A stretch of 64,000 nt of DNA from Clitoria ternatea (GCA_037962975.1 CM075673.1:120547001-120611000), one strand, 5' to 3'; positions 42,864 through 54,025 are shown, counted from the stretch's first letter. The notes: generated by a model from the sequence alone, not told the origin. Translations and numbers: made by a program.

Positions 42864-45540
42864 ATGCGTTCTAGGCATAGTCGTACTGGTCCCTCGCACA
42901 TGGGGGGTGTAACCCTCGGAGACCAAATGATTATCACGGTGGAAGGATTTCTGGGGGTCCTTTCGGTGCTAGGTCTCATCGTTCAGGAATAGAGGAAGGT
43001 TCTTTCTTTAGGCGGCCAGTGGTTAGGCCCCTTCATGTACCCTTCTCTAGTTCAGAGGCTAACAACCCTTCTGATAGTGAGTCAAGTTAGGGCTGGTTCC
43101 TTTCTGACGACGTCACTTTTTATCACAGTACCAACGCCTTTCACCACGCTTTAGGCGAGATGACCATCGAGGGGCGTGGAAAAGTTCCAATCCTTAGGAC
43201 CGTAGAGGGATGTGTGAATGTTGTGGCACACCGCTTAGACTGGGAGAAGCTAAATGAGACGCATCCTTACTGCTAGGTCGAGGATAAATTCAAAGAAATA
43301 GCCTTCATTCATGCAAGGGCGGATATGCCCGCGTTTTAGGGTATATGCAGAGGAAAGGTTTAAGGAGAGTTTCATGGTTATGGCGCCTCGTCCTGAAGAA
43401 CGGATCTGCCCCTGCGTTCCAGATGATAGATCCGTGTACATGCACGATTTCGTATTCCAACACCTCAGAGTCCGCTTTCCCCTTACTAACTTTGAAATGG
43501 GCATGCTTAGATTTCTGGAGTGTGCTCCCTCCCAAGTACACCCCAATGGATGGAGTCTTATCCGCGCTCTGGAGGTACTAGGAAATCATTTCAACTTCAA
43601 ACCCATCGTGGCGATGCTATTTTATTACTACCAGGTGGTCCGCCGTGCTAACAAGAAGGGTGGTCTTGGGTTCAGCACACTCTGTTCTGATTCTAAAATA
43701 ATAAACTTCAAGTCCTTCATTGACTCTACGAAGATCGACAGGAAGTCGTTTAAACCCTTTTATACAAGGATCAGAATACGGCCTAACAAACCAGTGTTTT
43801 AGTGAAACAAAGAAGGGATCCTCAAGTTCCCATCAGCTAGACCAACGAGCACTTCTTGCTCGCTAGCCGGCCTTACTACACAGAAGAGAGTGAGCTCTCT
43901 CCGCACTCCATCGAGGTCTTAGGCGCCTTAAAGGCTTACACTGCTGACGCCAAAGAGTTTTCTTGCAAATGTCTCTTGGGGTCTAATTTACTGAGGGACG
44001 AATATTTAAGTAATAATCCGCTCTTATTGATTTTTTCATTTCTGCTTGCATCCGATACCTATTATTTCAATATTGATTCTCCTTTCCTTTCTTTATGCAG
44101 AAGAAATAGAAGCGTCTTGCAAAGCCATGAATAATTTGAAGTCTATGCTAGTATAGGACGTCTGCTCCTCCAATGAGAACAACATTCAGGCTAAGAGGAA
44201 CTCATTCAGATCTATTCCTCAAACCATCACCCTTACCTCAGACACGGATGAGGATGTTTCACTGACGGATGCCCCTGAGGAAGAAGAAGCCCAGCCTATA
44301 GACCAACAAGAAGAGCCCGTGGAGAAGAAGAAAAATAAAGGCAAAAGGAAACTGATAAAGGCTGCTGGTGCCAAGAAACATCCTGCTACTGAGCCAATTA
44401 AAAAGAAACAAAAGACTTTCAAGGCGTGAGGCAGCGGTTACCCAAACTGATGCCTCTGCTGACTCCGATCCCACGACCCGATCAGACTCACAACCTGCCC
44501 CTGCTCACACTCCACCTAACTCATCCTTTCTGACTCCGTACCTCTGGTATGAGGGTTCCATGCCTTCTATCCTCCCCAAGCCAGATTACCACCTCAAGCC
44601 TACGCTTGAGCCCTCAGGAATCAGAGACGCCTGCCGGGATGACAGGTGGTAGCTGTCTACATTATCGGGCCTCCTGGAGTCCCTGAGCACCACAGCGGAC
44701 AACCCTGAGGAGATTGAAAAGCTCCGTGCTGAAGTTGAAAAGCATGAGGACTAGGTTGCTAAAGAGAGAACAACTCTGAGGGTGGCCGAAAATGAGCTGA
44801 AGAAGGCAAAAAACAAGGTCAAGGAGTAAGCCGCCAAAATTAGTGACCTGAATATTTCCATGAAGTCCATGGAGCGGCTTGTCTCTGAGCTTAGAGAGGA
44901 AACTAAAGAGGTCACCCAGCTGAAGGAAGAACTTAAACTCGAGAAGGGGAAATCAACTAAGCTAGGTGAAGATCTTATAGCTGCTGAGGTCGGGTGAGCA
45001 AAAGCAAATGAGGAATGGGCTAACAGGGAGAGAGAGCTGCTTGCTCAGATTGAAGAGCTCAAACAGGGGAGTGCCACAGCCGGGTCGCTAGAAATGGAGA
45101 ATCTGAAGCTGTGGAAGAACCTTGCCTCTGTGAAGGCTAAGGCATCTAAAGCTGTGCAAATCTGCACCTGCATGGCGCATGAATCCTTTGGCCTAGCTGT
45201 CCATCAGATTTTCTACCGCATCCCCACCGTGAAGCTGAATCTATACGGACTTGATCCGTTCTATGAGTTTCACGAGGGGAAACTAGTTACAGTGAAAGAT
45301 GGCTAGCATGAGGAACCTGCTGAGACTTTATATGCGCTGCCTCCTCTCCCTAAAGGCCAAAGTATAGGGCCTGACCCACCAACTCCTGGACCTGAGAATG
45401 CTGCTGAGGAAGAAAGGATAACGGTTGATGAGGCTGGAGGCGAGGGGGACACCGAAAAGAAAGTTAAGGAGGGTGGGAGCAAGGCTATTGAAGACAACCA
45501 AAAGTATGAAGAGACTCATCAGGAAGCTCCACCCTCTTAG
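42864..45540 (+). pseudogene. Tat-2 copy of the opposite-strand transposase_28-like/coiled-coil gene
   Basis: Same order as the Tat-1 gene: ATG at 42864 (MRSRHSRTGPS), FLSDDVTFYHSTNAFHH near 43100, GCVNVVAHRLDWEKLNE near 43210, a long open part 43311-43802 (VYMHDFVFQHLRVRFPL, VHPNGWSLIRALEVLG, YYYQVVRRANKKGGLGF), an intron at 44010-44100 with GT-AG ends, basic runs (KKKNKGKRKLIK), a broken coiled coil, and the C-terminal KLNLYGLDPFYEFHEGKLV. The last block is roughly 70% identical to Tat-1. Breaks include TAG where tryptophan is expected (YC-stop-VED at about 43275, KPVF-stop at 43799) and several frameshifts in exon 1. AATAAA at 45630-45635 follows the stop. Confidence 0.85.
44010..44100 (+). 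other. Intron of the Tat-2 opposite-strand gene (GT-AG)
   Basis: 91 bp, donor TTAA/GTAATAATCC, acceptor TTTCTTTATGCAG/AAGAAATAG. It is phase 1, as in Tat-1, and residues around the junction are conserved (EYL then EIEASC). The polypyrimidine stretch before the acceptor is strong (TCTCCTTTCCTTTCTTT). Confidence 0.75.
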
Positions 45541-45629
45541 CTATCTTTAATTTCTTTTGAACTGCCTTGCTGTGTTCCGGGATCAGCTCCGGATTTAATT
45601 AAATTCTTGTACTTCTCTTTTCTTCTATC

Positions 45630-45635
45630 AATAAA
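45630..45635 (+). terminator. Probable poly(A) signal of the Tat-2 opposite-strand gene
   Basis: AATAAA about 90 bases after the stop, in a T-rich context (TTCTTCTATCAATAAAATTT). Its position is comparable with Tat-1. Confidence 0.5.
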
Positions 45636-45721
45636 ATTTTATTTCCCTTCGACACTGTCCCCTTCATAGCTATAAATAGACTCTTTATCTCTAACTTGTA
45701 AAGATTGAAACTATACGCCCA

Positions 45722-46190
45722 AATGGTAAATCTTCACTGGGGTTTGGTACGGCCATAAAACAGGTCGATCCTACAGCCCATCGAACCGCTCAAGAAGTTA
45801 CATCTTCAATCACAAGAAAGGGGTTGAGATCATCTGTCCTGAGGGTGAGTTTCTACACTCAATCATAGAATAAGTGATTAAGGTGCCACTTCATGGAGTT
45901 TGGTATGGCCTTGACTAAGGTCCAATCCTACAATCTGTTTTAACCGTTCAAGGAGTTACATCATCAATTACAAAACGGGTAATTGAGATCATCTGTCCTG
46001 AAGGTTGTTTCTTTGCTAGGGTTCGGTTTATGGCCTTGAAAAAGGACCAGCCCTACAACCCATATCTTCCTAAGGGTTTAGTTTGTGGCCTTGGACAAAG
46101 ACCAGCCCTACAACCCTTTTGACTGCTTAAGGAGTTACATTATCAACTACGGATTAGGTAGTTGAGATCATCCGTCCTGAGGACCCTTTT
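45722..46190. repeat. Tat-2 stem-loop repeat blocks (three copies)
   Basis: Three blocks each run from a TTTGGT(A/T)(C/T)GGCC-type sequence through GGAGTTACAT to GAGATCATC(T/C)GTCCTGA. Each contains a hairpin: TCAATC/GGTTGA (45806-45811, 45822-45827), TCAATTAC/GTAATTGA with loop AAAACGG (45964-45986), and TCAACTAC/GTAGTTGA with loop GGATTAG (46143-46165). The last block, read on the minus strand, is nearly identical to the Tat-1 block at 10645. Confidence 0.8.
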
Positions 46191-46391
46191 ACGCATCGCT
46201 TGTAAAGCTATAAACCACAGACATAAGAAAGGAGTGAAAGTACAGTGGTCATGAATATATTTCTCATTAAATTGAATATAAGTTACAAATGAAGCGTAGT
46301 TGGGGTCATGCCTTGTTAAAACCTCCTTGAGAAAACCCAATGGGAAAAAACTCAAGTCAGGAAAAAGAGTACACACCGTCTTACCAACTAA

Positions 46392-48872
46392 CTATAATAA
46401 ATGCATAAATTCTGCGTGTTCCATTTATTACAGATATGTCTGCCATCGAGGTTCTCCAATTGATATGACCCTTTGCTAGTCACCTCGGATACTGTGTAAG
46501 GGCCTTCCTACGTTGGTGCCAATTTGCCTTGATGGCAAACTTATTTCCCACACTAGCCTTCCTTAGAACGAGATCTTCTACGTTGAATGCTCTATGCTGC
46601 ATGCGCTTGTTGTATCGGAGGGCGGCCTTTGCTTTAATAGCCTGATCCCTAACAAAGGCTTCTTCCCTGAGCTCTTGAAGAACATCTAATTCAGATGCCA
46701 GATTGGCATTATTATTCTTCTAAGAAAAATACTCAACCCTTGTTGACGTAGTCTAGAGTTCCACCGGTATCATTGCCTCAACACCATAAGTAAGGCGATA
46801 TAGAGACTCGTTGGTTGAGGAATGTGGTGTAGTGCGATCTGCCCATAAGACATGACATAGCTGGTCTGTCCATCCCCCCTTTGCTTCACCCAGACGCTTC
46901 TTCAACCCTTTCAGTACCTCTCTATTAGCCACCTCGGCCTGGCCATTCATTTGAGGGTGTTCAATAGATGAGAAGATTTGGACTATCCCTAGTCCTTCAG
47001 GCAATTCTTTGAACTTCCTATTTGTAAATCATGTGCCGTTGTCAATGACGATCCATACTAGGACTCTGAACCACACTATGATGTTCTCATAGACGAAACG
47101 TTGTGTCCGAGCTGAGGTGATGTGCACAACGGGCTCCGCTTCTATCCACTTAGTAAAGTAATCAATACCCACAATTAAATACTTGATGCCCCCAGGCGCT
47201 GTTGGGAACAGACCCAGGATATTGAGGCCCCATTGATGAAAAGGCTAGGGCATGGCTGACGTAAAAAAGCTCCTGGGCAGGTGTGTGATGGAGGTTAGAA
47301 AATCTCTAACATGGATCATACTTGTTTACAACATCGATGGAGTCTTTCTTTACTGTGGGCCACCAGTAACCTTCTCTAAGAACCTCCCTCATCAGGCTTC
47401 CACCTCCAGTGTGGTGTCCACACTACCCCTCATGTACCTCTTCCAGCACACCTCATACCTCATTTTCATTTAGACACCTGAGGTAAGGCACAAAGAATCC
47501 CCTCCATATGAGCATGCCATCCACCAACGTAAAATAAGGCAGCTCCCTTTTCAACTTCTTCCTCTCTAAGTCATCAATGGGCAGCTGCCTGTCGTTGAAA
47601 TACCGGACGTAAGGGACTACCCATGAATTCTCATCGAAGGCATGATACGAAATTGCGTTCAGCGACGGGGTCATCGGGATGCTGGGCGCTGTTAGCATAC
47701 TCTGTACCACGGATGTTATGATCCCAGGCTGCTTGGTGCTCGTAAGTCTCGAAAGGATGTCCGCCCTAGTGTTTTCCTCTCTGGGCACATGCTTAAACTT
47801 CAACGTAGAGAATCTTCCCTTCAATTCGTTCACACAATTTAAATATAGTTAGAGCTGGGGTTTGTGGACCTGATACTCACCCTGAATCTATGAGATCACT
47901 AACTGTGAATCACTGCAAAGGGTTACTTCGGAAGCTCCGATGTCAATCGCTGCTCTGAGTCCGGCGAGGCAAGCTTCATATTCATCCTGATTATTGGACG
48001 TCTTGAAATTGAAATGCAGAGATCTTTCTAGGTGCATACCATCATAACTTTCTACCACGACACCGGCACCACATCCCTTACTATTAGATGAGCCATCCAC
48101 GTAAACTGTCCAATGGTTTCGTCATACAGTTGGGTATGCTCCAGTCATTTCTACCATAAAATCAACTAACACCTGGGCTTTGATGGCACCCCGAGGCTCA
48201 TAGGAAACATCTAACTCTGACAGTTTGATTGACCACTTGATCATTCTCCCAGCAAGGTCTGGCTTGCTCAAAACAGAATAAAGCAAGAGATCCATTCTCA
48301 CCATCACGGGGTATGTATGAAAGTATGGTCTAAGGTGATGGGAGGCCCAGAAAATGGTGAGGGCGACTTTTTCAATCTTCTGGTACCAGCCCTCTGCTCC
48401 TTGCAGCATCTTACTGGTGAAATACACAGGCCTCTATCCTTCTGGGGTCTCCTTGACCAGGGCCACTCCTAGTGCTTCATCCGAGATGACTAGGTAGAGG
48501 ATAAGCACCTCTCCAGGGTCAGGTTTTACCAAAATAGGAGGGCTAGACAACACCTCCTTAAGCTCTTAGAAAGCTTGCTCCTGCTCCATTCCCCATTCAA
48601 ACTTCTTAGACTTCTTCAAGATCTGGTAGAGAGGAAGGGATCTGTACGCTATCTTAGGCATAAATCATGCCAAGGCAGCTACCTTTCCATTCAGTGACTG
48701 GACCTTCCTCAAATTCTTTGGACTCTGCATGTCCAGAATTACCTGACACTTGCCCGGATTCACCTTGATACCGCGCTGAGTTAGCATGAAACCCAGAAAT
48801 TTTCCTGCAGGCACAGCGAAGGTTCACTTTAATGGGTTCAGCCTCATATTGTATTACTTCAAACGCGTAAAC
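46392..48872 (-). pseudogene. pol: Tat-2 pol: C-terminal reverse transcriptase, two RNase H domains, integrase
   Basis: Minus strand. The reverse transcriptase thumb begins at 48872 (NPLKC-like sequence, then QVILDMQSPKNL near 48740). RNase H follows at 48427-48122 (YFTSKMLQGAEGWYQKIEKVAL). The archaeal-like RNase H is at 48100-47830 (MDGSSNSKGCGAGVV, EYEACLAGLRAAIDIG, CSDSQLVIS), then the integrase zinc region near 47500-47350, the DDE core near 47240-46900 (EHPQMNGQAEVANREVLKGL), and the natural end IYYS with TAG at 46394-46392. Stops interrupt conserved positions where glutamine is expected (AF-stop-EL near 48568, PEG-stop-RP near 48435, VIS-stop-IQG near 47890, PQL-stop-LYL near 47852), all explicable as C-to-T changes. 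Not functional. Confidence 0.88.
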
Positions 48873-49046
48873 TGTAACATCCCTGTTTTTAGTAGCAGTT
48901 TTATTTGGTAAATTTTGAAGTGTGGAAGGTCAGTAAGTAAGAATAAGTGAGTAAATACCTTGTATAGGGTCAGTAATACTCCAAAAATTATATTTTTGGG
49001 TATAATTATGAAATTTATATAGACCATTAGAGAAATTATTCAAATT

Positions 49047-50262
49047 CCGAGTGAAAAAGGCTCTGATCCGAGTGAAAGAATGAAATTCCGAGTGAAGGAT
49101 TAGAGATTCTGAGTGAAGGATGAAATTCCGAGTGTAAAGTTATGTTGACCGAGTAAAACATGACTGAGAGGGATACTACCGAGTGGAATTTTGGCCTCGG
49201 AGACCTTTGGAGTGAAGCGTGTTCAAGAAAACCACTTCTAGGTGAAAATTCCGACTCAAAACACCCTTGATTCTTTGTTTCTGAGTCAAACCTTGCTAAG
49301 TACTTCCATTTCCGAGCAAAACCTCTCTGAAATATGGAATTCCGAGTGGAATATAGAAATGGGAGCCCAATCCGAGTAGAATATATAAGGTTTAGAGCCA
49401 TTATTGGGTGAGGTTATGTTTATGACTCTTTTTCCGAGTGATAAAGACCTTAAAGGATTCCGATTGAAACACATTTTGAGGAAGGATAGTGTATTTGTAC
49501 CTAAGAGATGAGTATCCGAGTGAAAAATGAGTGGGGAAGAATTTAAATACTCCTGAGTGGTAAAATCCGAGTGAATCTCTTCTGAGGGAAGGGTTGTAAT
49601 AATGGTTTTTGACTGGGAATATATTCTAAGTGAATAATGTACCTAAACCGAGTGAATGAGACTCAGAACAAGTCCGAGTGGGAATTAACTCACCCGAGTG
49701 AATAAATACATATCGAGTGGTATTTGATTGAGTGATAACCCGAGTGAAGAAGGTTTATGAATTCCGAGTGAGAAAACCCTTATTTCCGAGTGGATCTTAC
49801 GTGTGACTTTCCTGAGTGGAAGTATGGAACTGAGTAAACTTCCAAGGGAAGAAAAGTGTATTCTCCGAGTGAGAAATGTAAGTCTATGCCGAGTGATGAA
49901 TGTGAAGTACATTCCCGATTGTGTTGAAGTTAAATACACCGAGTGGTATGGAAAGTAGTATTCCGAGTAAGTGGATGAGTTTTACCGAGTGGAACAGTGT
50001 ATGTAGAGATTCAGATTTGGAATGAAAATTTCGAGTAGAAGAAAGATAGGAAAGGAATGTAAGGGAATCGATTTTTGAAGTACAATACCGAGTGATAAAG
50101 GACTAGGCTTGGAATGATTTAACCGAGTAAGAACCATCAGAAATGACCCGGATTTGGGATATAATACCGAGTGAAAGGCCAAGCAAATTAGGAGTCGGTG
50201 TGGGGGTGAATTACCGAGTGAATGATGGGAAAGATGAGTCGGTTTCATGGGAATGCCGAGTG
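49047..50262 (+). repeat. Array of about two dozen CCGAGTG motifs, all on the plus strand
   Basis: The heptamer CCGAGTG, usually within ATTCCGAGTGAA or ACCGAGTGAA, recurs at irregular intervals of about 20-120 bp, with near-copies CTGAGTG and CCGAGTA between. Spacer sequences are not repeated, so it is not a plain tandem array. No CACTCGG was seen in this block. Confidence 0.85.
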
Positions 50263-50271
50263 AGGATTGGC

Positions 50272-50490
50272 TGATTCGCTCAAGCGAGTCGGATTTCGCT
50301 TGAGCGAGAAGGGCCCCTGATGCAAAAATCACTCCTTTCGCTCAGTATCTTCACTTCGCCCAAGCGAAGACTGGATGACTCGCTCAAGCGAGTCGGATTT
50401 CGCTTGAGCGAGGTGGAATTTTGCCTTGTTGACACAGTATGAAGGAACCACGCTCAAGCGAGCATACTGCGCTCAAGCGCAGTCGGTTCT
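50272..50490. repeat. CGCTCAAGCGAG palindromic repeats
   Basis: TCGCTCAAGCGAGTCGGATT followed by TCGCTTGAGCGAG appears twice (about 50276-50310 and 50370-50402) with further CGCTCAAGCGAGC and GCGCTCAAGCGC copies to 50485. The halves can pair into hairpins. I remember similar motifs from legume repeats. Confidence 0.8.
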
Positions 50491-50524
50491 ATCCCTTTCT
50501 CTTCACGTGCAGGCACTTTTCACT

Positions 50525-50690
50525 CCAGACAAAATACCTTTATATATTTTATTATATATCCTCTCAATCAATGCAAAGCTGACAGGGAAATGAGTCAAAA
50601 GTTGCACACTTCACTCACCTTTATATATCTTAATATATATCCCTTTTCTCTCATGCAAAGCTGACTGGGAGATACAGAAAGTCTCCATTA
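50525..50690 (+). promoter_or_regulatory. Duplicated TATA-rich promoter segment of the solo LTR
   Basis: Two copies of a block ACCTTTATATAT(T/C)TTA(T)TATATATCC...TGCAAAGCTGAC(A/T)GGGA, at about 50530-50590 and 50622-50672. The doubled TATATA elements precede a CT-rich leader (TCTCTCCCTTCTTCTCTATACG), as in the other LTRs of this group. Confidence 0.5.
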
Positions 50691-51512
50691 ACTTCCACTC
50701 ACGAGAAAGTGATGTCTCCACTTGTCTCCTCTTTATTAATCAATGCTACTCTGATTCTAAGTTCAGAAACCTTAGAATTTACTAGGAACTCTCTCCCTTC
50801 TTCTCTATACGTACCAGAACCAACTTATTCCTTTCTCTCTCAAGTTCCTCCCCTGTGTCACTCGGAATTGGTGCAGGACAGCTCTTTTTCTCCTCCAAGA
50901 ACTCCATCAAGGTAAGGGGGGTATATTCTTGGGTGCTCTGTGGGAAAACCGAGTGAAGGAAAGGGTTAAGGAACTTGTTCCTCACCTTTCCAGGACAGAT
51001 CTGGTTTTGTTGTGATTTAAATGTTTTAATTGTTTGTTATATTTGTATATATAATGTATTGAACATGCTTAATTACAGCGTTGTTTATTATTGACCATGA
51101 GAATTTAGTGAATATGTTGATTTTATTGATTAATATGAATGAATGTGTATATGTTTGATGCTGTGTGAATTAAATGCTTAAATTGTTATTATTTGAATAT
51201 ATATATATATATATTTGTTTGTTACCAAGTGTGTATTATCAGTGATGAATGGCAAAAAGAAATGAACTGTATGGGACTGAAAACACTAAGAACCTTGGGT
51301 ACCATGTGATTTTCCAGTAATGAAATTATGAATGGAAGATGGAATTAATAATAACCAGCTCTGTTTCAAATAATCCGACTGGTTTTATGCCTATATCAAC
51401 TCGGTTTTTGCTTGATTACAATCGGATTCCACCTTAATTAAATGAATTCCATTCTGATAGATCAACCCTTCATTCGGTAAACATTTTAATTGCACTTGGA
51501 AAACTAATATTT

Positions 51513-52240
51513 TCACTCAGAATCGTAGTTTAAATAATTCAGAAAAACCCCACCATGATATATGTCGCTCAGAAAACATCTCAGTTTGAAATTCACTCAG
51601 GACACATCTTATTTCACTCTGAAATCATTTTATTTTCACTCAGAAAACCCATTCAGTGATTTTACTTGGAAAATAATTTATTTTACTCAGCAAACAATTA
51701 TTTTCACTCGGAGAACTCCTTTTAGTTTAATTTCACTCAGAATATATAGTTAATTTCACTCAGAAAACTTGTATCAACCTGATTCCACTTGGAATCAGGA
51801 TTATTTCACTCGGAATCGTATTTTATTACACTCAAAAATTCATTTTTACTCGGTTTCACCAACATTTTCACTCATGAAACTCTTTCTTACTGATTCCACT
51901 CGGAAATTATATTTTAATTCACTCAGAAATTTATTTCACTCAGAATTTAAGTTATTTAATTAAGAAAATCATTTTCAGTTTCTGTTTCACTCGGAAAATA
52001 TATTAAATTCATTTAGAAAACTCTGCTCAGCTTTATTTCACTCGGATTCAAGCTATTTCAGTCGGAAAACAGCATTCCAATTCATTTTCACTCGGACCCA
52101 AACTTATTTCAGTCGGAAAATAGCTTACCAGTGTCATTTCACTCGGATTTTTAACCAGAACGTTTGGAGAACCCTTCTCAGTATGATTCCACTCGGAATC
52201 ATACATATTTCACTCGGATTTGCCCCTGTTTCACTCGGAA
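51513..52240 (-). repeat. Array of CACTCGG/CACTCAG motifs, reverse orientation of the first array
   Basis: Ten exact CACTCGG and about seven CACTCAG, usually as TTTCACTCGGAA, with variants AGTCGGAA. TTCACTCGGAA is the reverse complement of TTCCGAGTGAA in the first array. No CCGAGTG was seen in this block. Confidence 0.85.
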
Positions 52241-52309
52241 AACTCTATTTTTAATGGTTTTCGCTTGGATTTTCATTTAGAAACTACTTTTTAATACTTT
52301 TTAAATTAA

Positions 52310-52620
52310 TGAGAAGTTATAATTATTATTATTATCCTTATTCTATTATTATTATTATCCTAAATTATTATTAATCTTAATATTGTTATTATTATTATTA
52401 GTTTTATTGTTATAAACCTTGTTAACATTTTAATTATGCGTAATTATATAAAGAAAATATTATTTTACTCCTTATGGAAAATACAATATTAACCAAGATA
52501 TAATAGATATATTTACAATGTTTAAATAATTGATAGAATCCAAAGAACTTGGAAATAATATGATGAGACTGGAAATACATAAGATACCCAAGGAATCAAT
52601 TGATAAAATAAATGCATTTC
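52310..52620. other. ATT-rich microsatellite-like sequence in the solo LTR
   Basis: TTATTATTATTATCC-type runs between about 52320 and 52410, then AT-rich unique sequence. No other signal. Confidence 0.6.
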
Positions 52621-53036
52621 GCATCATGAAAATATTTTTGAAGAAGAAAAACCTCTAGAGCATACACTTGGTACAGTGGAGGACACTCACGTTCGATCTC
52701 CATGAAGAATCTTGGGAGTACAACTGGAACGGCAACCCAATGGCATCAGAGTCGCGCCCTGATAGCCGGGTGAGACGAATAATTCTGGTGTACTTTGACT
52801 AAATGACGGAGTGTAACTATGATCGTAGGGATCCAAGTCTCAAATATATATATAAATCAATGATGAGAACCAATGAGTTCATTTGTACCAGAGCTTGGGC
52901 GGACCCTGATCGCTCTAGATGATTGGAATGGTGATATTCCAAAGAATGAGAAGAAGATGAAACGATTTATTGGGCCCACATGCATCATGAGACTTAATCA
53001 AAGATAAATCATAATAAATTTGACTCATGCATTTCA

Positions 53037-53488
53037 TGACAATATGCTTGATTGTTATAATTGTGAATAATCTAAATGAACGATTTATGTGATGACAATA
53101 TGCTTGATTGTTATAATTGTGAATAATCTAAATGTACGATTTATGTGATGACAATATGCTTGATTGTTATAATTATGAATAATCTAAATGTACGATTTAT
53201 GTGATGACAATATGCTTGATTGTTATAATTGTGAATAATCTAAATGAACGATTTATGTGATGACAATATGCTTGATTGGTATAATTGTGAATAATCTAAA
53301 TGTACGATTTATGTGATGACAATATGCTTGATTGTTATAATTGTGAATAATCTAAATGTACGATTTATGTGATGACAATATGCTTGATTGTTATAATTGT
53401 GAATAATCTAAATGAACGATTTATGTGATGACAATATGCTTGATTGTTATAAATGTGAATATGCTAAATGTATGATTTATATGATATT
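53037..53488 (+). repeat. 56 bp tandem array, eight copies
   Basis: Unit AATATGCTTGATTGTTATAA plus TTGTGAATAATCTAAATG, then (A/T)ACGATTTATGTGATGAC. Copies start at 53041, 53097, 53153, 53209, 53265, 53321, 53377 and 53433; the last is diverged. Copies alternate between GAACG and GTACG variants, suggesting amplification of larger blocks. No spacers, no reading frame. Confidence 0.93.
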
Positions 53489-53910
53489 GTATGTTAACTG
53501 GATTATGTCCGCACCGGATTAACCAATCAGGGTCTTGGGTTATACTCACCCTTACTGTTGACAATTTTCAGAGGAATTAGGAAATCAAGAACCAGAACAC
53601 GAAGAACAGCAATACGCTAATCCAACTAAGAATGTTCATTAGGATTAGAATAGAGGTAATAGATATTTATGAACAAATTGGATGACTGTATAATATTTTA
53701 AGGGTGCCTGTATACCCTATTCTGTTAAGAGTACAATTACTTACAGTTTGTGAATGACTATGTGATCTATATAATATTGCTTCCACTGATCTGCCACATA
53801 CTTATTTATTTTAAAAAAAAATATTCACTTTTTCTGAAGACTGTTAACCCTCTCAGTTAAATAGGATGAACCTACAAAAGGATTTGTCTTATCTAACCGA
53901 GGGTGTTACA

Positions 53911-54025
53911 TAAACACTTGGTGCAAATCTTCCACATGATCACCCCCAACCGGGGTCTTGGCAATAATATCATCAATGTACACTTCCACTAATTTCGTGT
54001 GTATGCCCTCGAACATCTTGTTGAT
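53911..54025 (-). pseudogene. pol: Tat-2 reverse transcriptase, active-site fragment
   Basis: 115 bp between two insertions. On the minus strand it encodes NKMFEGIHTKLVEVYIDDII then AKTP...GDHVEDLHQVF, containing the active-site YIDD. The frame would continue on the low-coordinate side at 48872, behind the solo LTR, and on the high-coordinate side beyond Athila-2. Confidence 0.9.

Larger units (their letters stand above)
48873..53910 (+). mobile_element. Long solo LTR with strand-switched motif arrays, 5.0 kb
   Basis: Starts TGTAACATCCCTG, ends GAGGGTGTTACA (an 11 bp inverted terminus with one mismatch), flanked by the perfect duplication TAAAC (48868-48872, 53911-53915) inside the Tat-2 reverse transcriptase. 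No internal LTR, primer site or coding domain exists, so I read it as a solo LTR of a Tekay/Del-like family. A TATA-rich duplicated promoter region and CT-rich leader lie near 50520-50910. It contains four separate internal repeat systems, listed individually. Confidence 0.82.
41539..54025 (-). mobile_element. Tat-2: older Tat-lineage element, minus strand, twice interrupted and running out of the window
   Basis: On the minus strand the order matches Tat-1. Reverse transcriptase comes first (53911-54025 and 48430-48872), then both RNase H domains, integrase (to 46392), stem-loop repeats, an opposite-strand gene (plus strand, 42864-45540), polypurine tract and 3' LTR (41539-42194). A solo LTR (48873-53910) and Athila-2 (from 54026) split the reverse transcriptase; gag and the 5' LTR must lie beyond the window. 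Many stops and several frameshifts make it clearly dead and older than Tat-1. The two are the same family by architecture but differ substantially in sequence. Confidence 0.9.

Noticed and set aside
49036..50332. Minus-strand frames of 60-120 residues over the CCGAGTG array
   Set aside because: They are rich in FHSE/LHSE-type repeats that simply translate the repeated DNA motif; no start or domain supports a gene.
53037..53488. Regular repeats that might suggest a CRISPR-like array
   Set aside because: Units are directly adjacent with no variable spacers, and the genome is a plant nuclear genome. The same holds for 10779-11311.
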